Source of the DNA: Micromonospora ferruginea
GTDB taxonomy: Bacteria; Actinomycetota; Actinomycetes; Mycobacteriales; Micromonosporaceae
Assembly: GCF_013694245.2 (NCBI RefSeq)
Contig: NZ_CP059322.2
Location: 926,001-990,000 of the forward strand
Direction: 5' to 3'
Length of the DNA: 64,000 nucleotides
Shown here: positions 18,402-25,687 of the stretch, piece by piece
How positions within the stretch are numbered: the stretch's first letter is position 1
Layout of the letters: every line of letters starts with the position of its first letter
The notes under the pieces: model-generated
The model's database searches: none
What the model was told of the DNA's origin: nothing
The model's input: only the letters and a program-made list of their open reading frames with translations
Made by a program: the position numbers and the translations under genes

Positions 18402-19610
18402 GTGGCTGACATCGTGCTGGACAAGGTGAGCAAGCAGTTCCCGGACGGGACGTCCGCGGTGCGGGACGTCGACCTGGAGATCGCCGACGGCGAGTTCGTC
18501 ATCCTGGTCGGCCCGTCGGGCTGCGGGAAGTCCACCACCCTCAACATGATCGCCGGGCTGGAGGACATCAGCTCCGGCGAGCTGCGCATCGGCGGTGACC
18601 GGGTCAACGACAAGGCACCCCGGGACCGGGACATCGCCATGGTCTTCCAGTCGTACGCCCTCTACCCGAACATGACGGTGCGGGAGAACATGGCGTTCCC
18701 GCTGCGCCTGGCGAAGATGGACAAGGAGACCATCAACCAGAAGGTGGACGAGGCCGCCAAGGTGCTGGAGCTGACCGCGCTGCTGGACCGCAAGCCGGCC
18801 AACCTCTCCGGCGGCCAGCGGCAGCGGGTGGCGATGGGGCGGGCGATCGTGCGCCAGCCCAAGGCGTTCCTGATGGACGAACCGCTGTCCAACCTGGACG
18901 CCAAGCTGCGGGTGCAGATGCGCACCGTGGTCTCCCGGCTGCAGAAGCAGCTCGGCACCACCACCGTCTACGTCACCCACGACCAGACCGAGGCGATGAC
19001 GCTCGGCGACCGGGTGGTCATCATGCGCGGCGGCGCGGTGCAGCAGGTCGGCCCGCCGCAGGAGCTGTACGACCACCCGCGCAACCTGTTCGTGGCCGGG
19101 TTCATCGGCTCACCGTCGATGAACTTCCTGCACGCCAAGGTGGAGGAGGGGCGGCTGCGTACGGCGCTGGGCGACGTGCCGATCGGCGAGCGGGTCCGCC
19201 GCGAGCTGGAGGCCGGCGACGCGCCGCGCGAGCTGATCCTCGGCGTCCGACCGGAGCACTTCGAGGACGCGGCGCTGATCGACGACGAGACCCGGGCCCG
19301 GGGCGTGGAGTTCGAGGCGCCCGTCGACATCGTCGAGTCGATGGGCTCGGACAAGTACGTCTACTTCACCGTCGAGGGGGAGCGGGCCACCGCCGCGGAG
19401 CTGGAGGAGTTGGCCGCCGACGCGGGCGCCGCCGACTTCGCCGGCGCGGGTTCCAGCCTGGTCACCCGGCTGTCGGCGGAGTCGCCGGTGCGCGAGGGCG
19501 AGTCGCGCCGGGTCTGGTTCAACCTGGAGAAGATCCACCTGTTCGACCCGGGCAGCGGCCGCAACCTGACGCTGCACGAGGGGCGGTCGGCCGGCGCGCT
19601 GGCCGACTGA
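18402..19610 (+). CDS. sugC: Sugar ABC transporter ATP-binding protein SugC
   Basis: Cytoplasmic ATPase of the MsmK/UgpC/SugC type, 402 residues, powering SugA-SugB. Visible are Walker A GPSGCGKST near residue 38, the Q-loop FQSYALYPNMTVREN, the signature LSGGQRQRVAMGRA, Walker B AFLMDEPLSNLDAKLR, and the H-loop VYVTHDQTEAMTLGD. Beyond residue 240 comes the OB-type regulatory domain (LGVRPEHFEDA). GTG 18402 is chosen because AGGTGG stands five bases upstream; GTG 18393, directly at the sugB stop, is an in-frame alternative. A strong hairpin follows the stop, closing the operon. Confidence 0.93.
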   Translation: MADIVLDKVSKQFPDGTSAVRDVDLEIADGEFVILVGPSGCGKSTTLNMIAGLEDISSGELRIGGDRVNDKAPRDRDIAMVFQSYALYPNMTVRENMAFPLRLAKMDKETINQKVDEAAKVLELTALLDRKPANLSGGQRQRVAMGRAIVRQPKAFLMDEPLSNLDAKLRVQMRTVVSRLQKQLGTTTVYVTHDQTEAMTLGDRVVIMRGGAVQQVGPPQELYDHPRNLFVAGFIGSPSMNFLHAKVEEGRLRTALGDVPIGERVRRELEAGDAPRELILGVRPEHFEDAALIDDETRARGVEFEAPVDIVESMGSDKYVYFTVEGERATAAELEELAADAGAADFAGAGSSLVTRLSAESPVREGESRRVWFNLEKIHLFDPGSGRNLTLHEGRSAGALAD

Positions 19611-19622
19611 GCGTACGTGCGC

Positions 19623-19660
19623 GCGGAAGGGCCGGCGGCCTTGGCCGCCGGCCCTTCCGC
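19623..19660 (+). terminator. Terminator hairpin after sugC
   Basis: A perfect 18-base inverted repeat, gcggaagggccggcggcc / ggccgccggcccttccgc, separated by only two bases, 12 bases past the sugC stop. No U-tract follows, as is common in high-GC actinobacteria. Confidence 0.85.
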
Positions 19661-19730
19661 GGTCCTCGTGGCCTGGGGATTCGACACGGTGTGTGATGTC
19701 CCCGGCGGGCTGACGGATGGTGCCTGCGGC

Positions 19731-19804
19731 GCCTTTGCTCTGCAGCCTCCGACGCACCGGTAACTCCACGTGGCCTGATGCATCCTTGGCTGCAGAGCAA
19801 AGGC
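19731..19804. repeat. Perfect 17-base inverted repeat around a 40-base loop
   Basis: gcctttgctctgcagcc at 19731-19747 is matched exactly by ggctgcagagcaaaggc at 19788-19804. The gap between sugC and the next gene (about 340 bases, 19611-19951) holds no supported coding region besides this element and the sugC terminator. The arms are poorer in G/C than the surroundings. It could be a structured RNA, a MITE-like element or a two-site operator. Confidence 0.75.
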
Positions 19805-19951
19805 AGCGAACAGGTGGACCGACGGGTCGAACGTTCCATCGCGTATTACCTGTTCAGGGACGTGACGGCAGGGCGGCGGTGTCGGCGACGCACGCAGGCG
19901 GCGACTGCGCAGCGTGACCGGCTGTGGCATACTCGGTGGATCGACGCGTTG

Positions 19952-21055
19952 TTACCAGGAGTTACGAAGCTCCAGCCCGAGGAATGCGGCGTAGCCGGCC
20001 AGAGTCGCGTCGACCCGGGCTCGCAGCGGCCCGTCGAACGGCACGAGCTGCCGCACGGTCACGGTCACCGCCTTCGCCCCGAGCGTCCGCTTCCAGGTGC
20101 CGACCACCCGGCCGCCGCGGACCACGGTGGACTGGAACATGCCGTTGTTGCCGGGCACCACGGCGTCGGCGTGCGCCGGGTCGAGCATCAACGACCGGTC
20201 CTTGAAGCCGAGCAGGTATTCGTCGAAGCCGGGCAGCGTGTGCACGTCGTCGACCGGGGTGCGGGGCGCGTCGAGCAGCGCGGCGTCGACGACGGCAGCC
20301 TCGCCGTCCACCTCGACCGGGGCGAGCCGGTCGCCGGCCAAAGTCAGCGCCCGGGTCGCGTCGGTGAGGGTCAGGCCGCTCCACCGGGCCAGCTCGTGCC
20401 GGGTCACCGGGCCGTGGCCGCGCGCATAGCGGTGGGCCAGCATCGCCAGCGCCTCGTCGCGCTCCGGGCGGTGCGGGTCCGGCGCCCACTCGTCGAGCAG
20501 CGCGAACGTCTGCTCGGTGCCGACGTGCGGGGCGATGCAGGTGATGCCGCGCTGGCTGGCGTACCAGAGCAGGTGGTAGCCGCGCTGGCCGGCGGTGTCC
20601 AGCCCGGCGGCGCGCAGCGTGGCCAGGCACTCGGCGCGGGTGAGCCGGCCGCCGCCGGTCAGCGCCTCGCCGAGCACGTCGCCGGCGCGGTCGCCGTCGG
20701 CGAGGGTGAGCCCGAGCTGCCGCCACCGGGCGCCGAGCCCGCCCAGCGAGCGGACGCCGGTGACGGCCAGCATCCAGTGCGCGTCCCGCGCGGGCACCAG
20801 GTGCACCGTGCCCCGCATCGGCCAGGTGCGCAGCGCCTCCCGCCGCTCCAGCGCGGCGTGGACGTCGTCGCGGGTCGCCCCGGGCAGGCGTACGCCGAGC
20901 GACCACACCCCGCTCGCCGCGTCCTGCGCCTGCATGGCGCCGAACCACTCGACCACGTCGGACACGCCCCGCGGTCGCAGGCTCGGATGCGGGCGCAGCA
21001 ACAGGCTGGTCATCCGCAGCGCGAGCGCCTCGGCGCGGTTGAGGCGTACGGTCAC
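19952..21055 (-). CDS. Winged-helix DNA-binding (HTH_42, AlkZ-like) protein
   Basis: A 367-residue member of the HTH_42 / YcaQ-AlkZ superfamily of tandem winged-helix proteins; characterised members are DNA glycosylases that unhook interstrand crosslinks or remove alkylated bases. Present are WFGAMQAQDAASGVWSLGVR near residues 32-51, where the family carries its QxQ/QxD catalytic motif, TWPMRGTVHLVPARDAHWML near 72, and the C-terminal GTWKRTLGAKAVTVTVRQL. GTG 21055 has GGGAGG six bases upstream. Monocistronic. Activity on DNA is an inference; many members are uncharacterised. Confidence 0.85.
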   Translation of the reverse strand: MTVRLNRAEALALRMTSLLLRPHPSLRPRGVSDVVEWFGAMQAQDAASGVWSLGVRLPGATRDDVHAALERREALRTWPMRGTVHLVPARDAHWMLAVTGVRSLGGLGARWRQLGLTLADGDRAGDVLGEALTGGGRLTRAECLATLRAAGLDTAGQRGYHLLWYASQRGITCIAPHVGTEQTFALLDEWAPDPHRPERDEALAMLAHRYARGHGPVTRHELARWSGLTLTDATRALTLAGDRLAPVEVDGEAAVVDAALLDAPRTPVDDVHTLPGFDEYLLGFKDRSLMLDPAHADAVVPGNNGMFQSTVVRGGRVVGTWKRTLGAKAVTVTVRQLVPFDGPLRARVDATLAGYAAFLGLELRNSW

Positions 21056-21353
21056 GGCGGCCTCCCGTCGGCAGGTGGACGGCCAGCATAGGTCGGAGCG
21101 CCGACAGGTCGGGCGGGCCGGCGAGGGGCCCCTGATCGCGCTACGCCGGCTGCGCTGCCGACGGAGCGCGATCCCCCGTTCAGGTTCCCGACGCGGGGCG
21201 GCGTACGGCCGGCGCCGGTGGGAACAGGATCCCCGGTGCGCGCGGGCGGGAGAGCGGCTGCCCGCCGAACTTGCGCAAATCTTGAGCGCCGTTTGACGCC
21301 GCAAGTAACGGGTAGTCGCCGGAGCTTACCCGCGAATCGAGGAGGAACGTCTG

Positions 21354-21971
21354 ATGGATGGCCAGGTCAAGGTCGCGGTGATCTACTACAGCGCGACCGG
21401 AATCACCTACCAGATGGCGCGGTCGGCGGTCGAGGCGGCGGAGGAGGCCGGTGCCGATGTCCGCCTGCGCAAGGTACGTGAGCTGGCGCCCGACGAGGCG
21501 ATCCGCTCCAACTCGGGCTGGCAGGCGCACCGGCTGGAGACCCAGGACGTGATGGAGGCCGAGCCGGACGACCTGTCCTGGGCCGACGTCGTGATCATGG
21601 GCTCGCCCACCCGTTACGGCATGATCGCCGCGCAGCTCAAGCAGTTCATCGACACCACCGGCCCGCTCTGGGCCAACGGCGCGCTGGCGGACAAGGTCTA
21701 CACCGGTTTCACCTCGACCGCCACCTCGCACGGCGGTCAGGAGGCGACGTTGCTGTCGCTCTACACGATCTTCTACCACTGGGGCGGGGTCGTGGTGACC
21801 CCCGGTTACACCGATCCCAGCCAGTTCGTCGCCGGCAACCCGTACGGCGCGTCGCACACCAGCAACAACGGCGAGGTGGCGCCCGACCACGTCGCGCTGG
21901 CCGCCACCGCGCTCACCGCGAAGCGGGCGGCGCTGATGGGCGCCGCGCTCAAGCGGGGCATGGCCGGCTGA
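21354..21971 (+). CDS. wrbA: NAD(P)H:quinone oxidoreductase, WrbA type
   Basis: Flavodoxin-like enzyme that reduces quinones by two electrons, protecting against redox cycling; 205 residues, normal for the family. The FMN phosphate loop is YYSATGITYQMA near residues 11-22. SPTRYGMIAAQLKQFID near 83-99 and FTSTATSHGGQEATLLSLY near 119-137 are diagnostic of WrbA. ATG 21354 has GAGGAGG about seven bases upstream. The roughly 300-base upstream gap holds a 9-base inverted repeat (gatcgcgct ... agcgcgatc) near 21135-21172 but no gene. Confidence 0.9.
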   Translation: MDGQVKVAVIYYSATGITYQMARSAVEAAEEAGADVRLRKVRELAPDEAIRSNSGWQAHRLETQDVMEAEPDDLSWADVVIMGSPTRYGMIAAQLKQFIDTTGPLWANGALADKVYTGFTSTATSHGGQEATLLSLYTIFYHWGGVVVTPGYTDPSQFVAGNPYGASHTSNNGEVAPDHVALAATALTAKRAALMGAALKRGMAG

Positions 21972-22044
21972 CCGGCGCCGGACGGGCGACCGGTGGTCCG
22001 GGCGGGGGCTCTCGAACCCGTGCGGACCACCGGTCGCGGTAGGC

Positions 22045-23964
22045 CTACCCCCGATCGGCCACCCCATGCGCGCTCAGCGCGGGCCGGTCGAGCAGATGCC
22101 CGAGCAGGTCGGCCAGGACCGCCGTGCCGTCGCGGCTGAGCACCGACTCCGGGTGGAACTGCACCCCGGCGAAACCCGCGCCGCGCAGGGCGTGCACCGC
22201 GCCGTCCGCCGGGTCCCGGGACACCTCGACCGGGCCGTACGCGCCGGTGACCCGGTCGGTGTCGGCCCGGGCGGTGAAACTGGCGTAGAAGCCGACCCGG
22301 CGGGTCACCCCGAACACGTCCACGTCGCGCGGCAGGCCCTGGTAGGGCGCGTCGCGCCGGTGCAGCGGCAGGCCGAGCAGCCCGGCCAGCAACTGGTGGC
22401 CCAGGCACACCGCCAGGGTCGGTCGGCCCGACGCGAGCAGCTCGGTCAGCACCGCCCGCATCGCCGCCATCTTCGGCGCGGCCGGGTCGCGCGGGTCGCC
22501 CGGGCCGGGGCCGACCACCACCAGGTCGTAGGCGTCGAGCGGGCCGGGCCGCGACCAGTCCCGGCGGGTGACCGTCAACCCCAGCGCCCCGAGCTGGTGG
22601 GCGAGCATGCCGGTGAACGTGTCCTCGCCGTCGACGACCAGCGCCCGGCGGCCGGCCAACCCGCGCAACGCGATCGCCCCCGGCTCCCGCTGGCGCAGCC
22701 AGAACCGGGCCAGCGGGAGGTTGCGGGCGGCCAGCGCGGCGCGTACCTCGGGATCGTCGGCGTGCCGGACGGCGGCCGCGGCGTCGGGTCGTGGGGCGTC
22801 CGGGCCGAGGCCCAGCGCGGCCAGCACCCCGGCCGCCTTGGCGTGCGTCTCGGCCACCTCGCCGGCGGCGGTGGAGTGCCGGACCAGGGTGGCGCCGACC
22901 GGCACCCGCAGCGCGCCGTCGCCGGTGAACTCGGCGGTGCGGATCAGGATCGGCGCGTCGAGCGTCTGCCGGCCGTGGGCGTCCCGGCCGAGCAGGGCGA
23001 GCACGCCGGCGTAGTAGCGCCGCCCGGCGCGCTCGTGCCGGGCGATCACCCGGCAGGCGTTCTCCATCGGGCTGCCGGTCACCGTCGGCGCGAACATGGT
23101 CTCCCGCAGCACCTCCCGCACGTCCCGGGAGCAGCGCCCGGCCAGCAGGTACTCGGTGTGGGTGAGGTGTGCCATCTCCTTGAGGTAGGGCCCGACCACC
23201 TGGCCGCCGTGCTCGGCGACCACGGCCATCATCTTCAGCTCCTCGTCGAGCACCATGTACAACTCCTCCACCTCCTTCTCCTCGTGCAGGAAGCGCAGCA
23301 GCGCGGCCCGGTCGGCCGCCGCGCCGCGATGCCGGAAGGTGCCGCTGATCGGGTTCATCTCGACCAGGCCGTCGGCCACGCTGACGTGCCGCTCCGGGCT
23401 GGCGCCGACGAGCGTGCGGGCGCCGGTGTGCACCAGGAAGGTCCAGTACGCGCCGCGCTCGCCGACCAGCAGCCGGCGCAGCGCGGCCAGCGCCGCGGCC
23501 AGCGGGTCGCCCTGCACGCTCGCCCGCATGGTGCGGTGGATGACGAAGTTCGCCCCCTCGCCCCGGCCGATCTCGTCGGTCAGCACCCGCTCGACGACGG
23601 CCGCGTACTCGTCGTCGGAGAGGTCGAAGCCGGCGTCGCGGGTGCGTACCGGCGCGTCGGGCAGCGTGTCCAGCACCTCCGCCAGCGGGATCCGCCGGTG
23701 CTGGCGGACCTCCAGGAACTCCAGCGGCAGGCCGTCGTCCACGCAGGCGAAGCCGCGCTCGGTGATCTGCCGGAACGGCACCAGGGCCAGCGTGCGCGGG
23801 CCGGCCGGTCCGTCGGGCAACGGCAGGTCGGCCAGCCGTTCGGCGCGCCGGGCCGGGCCGGCGTACAGGTCGACGTGGTCGGCGCCCTCGCGGCGGACGA
23901 GCGCGAACGGGCCGGGGTCGCGGCCGGCGGCGATCGCGGCCAGCGGGTCGGACGGGATGGTCAT
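22045..23964 (-). CDS. Fused anthranilate synthase (TrpE-TrpG)
   Basis: Makes anthranilate from chorismate and glutamine, the first step of Trp synthesis; 639 residues with both subunits fused. Residues 110-390 are the chorismate-binding domain with GASPERHVSV, EMNPISGTFRHRG, EKEVEELYMVLDEELK and TVTGSPMENACRVI. From about 430 comes a class I glutamine amidotransferase with AVCLGHQLLAG (nucleophile Cys near 518) and VQFHPES (His/Glu near 605 and 607). The same architecture occurs in PhzE of phenazine pathways, but the Trp-Trp leader peptide just upstream argues for Trp synthesis, and no phenazine genes are nearby. ATG 23964 follows GAGGAG. Likely regulated by transcription attenuation. Cytoplasmic. 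Confidence 0.9.
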   Translation of the reverse strand: MTIPSDPLAAIAAGRDPGPFALVRREGADHVDLYAGPARRAERLADLPLPDGPAGPRTLALVPFRQITERGFACVDDGLPLEFLEVRQHRRIPLAEVLDTLPDAPVRTRDAGFDLSDDEYAAVVERVLTDEIGRGEGANFVIHRTMRASVQGDPLAAALAALRRLLVGERGAYWTFLVHTGARTLVGASPERHVSVADGLVEMNPISGTFRHRGAAADRAALLRFLHEEKEVEELYMVLDEELKMMAVVAEHGGQVVGPYLKEMAHLTHTEYLLAGRCSRDVREVLRETMFAPTVTGSPMENACRVIARHERAGRRYYAGVLALLGRDAHGRQTLDAPILIRTAEFTGDGALRVPVGATLVRHSTAAGEVAETHAKAAGVLAALGLGPDAPRPDAAAAVRHADDPEVRAALAARNLPLARFWLRQREPGAIALRGLAGRRALVVDGEDTFTGMLAHQLGALGLTVTRRDWSRPGPLDAYDLVVVGPGPGDPRDPAAPKMAAMRAVLTELLASGRPTLAVCLGHQLLAGLLGLPLHRRDAPYQGLPRDVDVFGVTRRVGFYASFTARADTDRVTGAYGPVEVSRDPADGAVHALRGAGFAGVQFHPESVLSRDGTAVLADLLGHLLDRPALSAHGVADRG

Positions 23965-24025
23965 CGGGTCTCCTCGGTGGGCCGGTGGCCGCCGGCGAGG
24001 GCGACCCGGGAGCCGGGAGAGACCG

Positions 24026-24049
24026 GCGGCCGCCTCGTCGGGCGGCCGC
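24026..24049 (-). promoter_or_regulatory. Trp attenuator hairpin
   Basis: On the minus strand, between the leader stop and the anthranilate synthase gene, a 9-base stem GCGGCCGCC / GGCGGCCGC encloses a 6-base loop. Its left arm (GGCCGCC, 24028-24034 region on the far side) can instead pair with GGCGGCC inside the leader coding region (about 24074-24081). That leader segment can in turn pair with CCCGCCG just after the Trp codons (about 24085-24091). This is the classical 1:2 / 2:3 / 3:4 attenuation layout. No U-tract is present. Confidence 0.7.
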
Positions 24050-24058
24050 GTCAGGAAG

Positions 24059-24118
24059 CTACGCGCGGGGGTGGGCCGCCGGGTCGGCGGGCCACCAGCA
24101 GGACAGGTGCGCGGGCAT
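24059..24118 (-). CDS. trpL: trp operon leader peptide
   Basis: A 19-codon reading frame, MPAHLSCWWPADPAAHPRA, with tandem Trp codons at positions 8-9, ending 94 bases before the fused anthranilate synthase gene. It resembles Streptomyces TrpL leader peptides, which have a run of Trp followed by a similar HPAAH-type ending. Ribosome stalling at the two TGG codons under Trp starvation should favour the antiterminator pairing and allow read-through. Seen: the frame, the codons and the alternative stems. Known: ribosome-mediated trp attenuation in actinobacteria. The ribosome site is weak. Confidence 0.8.
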   Translation of the reverse strand: MPAHLSCWWPADPAAHPRA

Positions 24119-24196
24119 GACGATCACTGTACGCGAGCGGGCGGTGGCGGGGAACCCGATCAGGGTCACCGGCCGCGCCGGGTAGGTTGTCCGGCG

Positions 24197-25579
24197 ATGG
24201 ACATTCTCGCTCTGGACCTGGGCACCTCCTCGGTACGCGGACTGGTGCTGGACGCCGACGCGGTGCCGCGTCCCGGCGCGCTGGCCCGCCGCAAGGTGCA
24301 CCTGGCCACCGGCGACGACGGTGCCGGGACGCTTGACGGCCCGGGCTACCTGGCGTGCCTCGTCGAGTGCCTGGACGAGCTGGCCGCGGGCGGGCACCTC
24401 GAGCAGGTCGACCTGGTGGCGACGTCCGCGCAGTGGCACTCGGTGCTGCCGCTGGCCGCCGACGGCACCCCGTCCGGGCCGGTGCTGACCTGGCTGGACA
24501 CCCGGCCCGCGCCACCCGCCGCGGTGGCCGGCCCGGCCGACCCGGACGCCTACCACCAGCGCACCGGCACCTGGTGGCACCGCTGCTACTGGTCGGTGCG
24601 GCTGCCCTGGCTGGCCGAGCGCGGCGCCGACCCGGCCGGCCGGTTCGCCGGCCTGGCCGAGTACGTGCTCGGCGCGCTGCTCGACGACGCCCCGATGTCC
24701 ATCTCGCTGGCCTCCGGCACCGGCCTGCTCGACCTGCGCCGGCTCGACTGGGACGCGGAGGCGTGCACGCTGGCCGGCGTGCGGCCCGAGCGGCTGGGAC
24801 CGCTGGCCCCGCCGGACTGGCACGGGAAGCTGAACCGGGAGCACGCGAGGCGCTGGCCGCAGCTCGCCGGGGCGCGCTGGGCCGCGCCGGTCGGCGACGG
24901 CGCCGCGTCCAACGTGGGTTCCGGCTGTGTCGACGAGTCCCGGGCCGCGGTCACCATCGGCACCTCCGCCGCGGTCCGCATGATCCAGGCCGTGCCGGCC
25001 GGCGCCGAGCTGCCGCCGCTGCCCGACGAGCTGTGGCGCTACCGGGTCGACCACGACCGGGTGGTGACCGGCGCGGCGTACTCCAGCGGCGGCAACCTGT
25101 TCGCCTGGGCGAACCGCGAGCTGCGGCTGCCGCGGGGCGCGGAGCTGGAGGCGGCGCTGCACCGCGCCGCGGCCGGCCGGCGGGTGCGGGCCAACCCCCG
25201 CCTCGGCGGGGACCGGCCCCCGGGCACCGCCCCGGCCGGGTCGGGCGAGCTGGGCGGGCTGAGCTTCGGCACCACCGCGGTCGACATCCTCGTCGGGCTG
25301 ATGAGCGGGCTGTGCCGGCTCGTCGCCGACGACCTGGCGCTGCTGGAGGCCGGCGTCGGTGACCCGATGGAGGTGGTGCTCGGCGGCGGTGCGCTGACCG
25401 CCTCCCCGTGGTGGCGCACAGCCTTCGCCGACGCGCTCGTCCCGCGTACGGTGCGGTGGCAGCGCAACCCCGAGATCGGGGCGACCGGCGCCGCGTCGGT
25501 GGCCCTGGGGCGGGTGCCGGAGGCGGCCGACATCGGCGGCGTCGGCCCGATCGACGCCGACGCCGCGCCGCACGGATAG
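24197..25579 (+). CDS. FGGY-family carbohydrate kinase
   Basis: Phosphorylates a sugar or sugar acid using ATP; 460 residues, the usual size for gluconate/xylulose/glycerol-type kinases. The N-terminal actin-like lobe starts ILALDLGTSSVRGLVLDAD (phosphate loop). TSAQWHSVLPL and TWLDTRP are the substrate-side blocks. VTIGTSAAVRMI near residue 255 and EVVLGGGALTASPWWR near 395 form the ATP site. The TWWHRCYWSVRLPWLAE segment is like gluconokinases, but the sugar cannot be assigned with confidence. ATG 24197 starts directly at the phosphate loop; upstream in-frame starts overlap the trp leader. Divergent from the anthranilate synthase gene. Confidence 0.88.
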   Translation: MDILALDLGTSSVRGLVLDADAVPRPGALARRKVHLATGDDGAGTLDGPGYLACLVECLDELAAGGHLEQVDLVATSAQWHSVLPLAADGTPSGPVLTWLDTRPAPPAAVAGPADPDAYHQRTGTWWHRCYWSVRLPWLAERGADPAGRFAGLAEYVLGALLDDAPMSISLASGTGLLDLRRLDWDAEACTLAGVRPERLGPLAPPDWHGKLNREHARRWPQLAGARWAAPVGDGAASNVGSGCVDESRAAVTIGTSAAVRMIQAVPAGAELPPLPDELWRYRVDHDRVVTGAAYSSGGNLFAWANRELRLPRGAELEAALHRAAAGRRVRANPRLGGDRPPGTAPAGSGELGGLSFGTTAVDILVGLMSGLCRLVADDLALLEAGVGDPMEVVLGGGALTASPWWRTAFADALVPRTVRWQRNPEIGATGAASVALGRVPEAADIGGVGPIDADAAPHG

Positions 25580-25615
25580 CCGCTGACCGTCCTGCTCATG
25601 CCGTCCGGGCGGGCG

Positions 25616-25643
25616 TTGACAGGGCCGGCCGGCCTGGTTGGAT
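25616..25643 (+). promoter_or_regulatory. Possible promoter of the cvnAB pair
   Basis: TTGACA at 25616-25621 is followed 16 bases later by TTGGAT. The -35 is perfect but the -10 is weak. It lies 45 bases before the kinase start. Confidence 0.3.
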
Positions 25644-25687
25644 GGATCCCGCTCCCCGGCGTGGTGGAGCGGACCGAGGAGGCAAGT

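Noticed and set aside
22045-23964. Phenazine pathway gene phzE
   Set aside because: The fused architecture fits PhzE, but no other phenazine gene is nearby and a Trp leader peptide precedes it.
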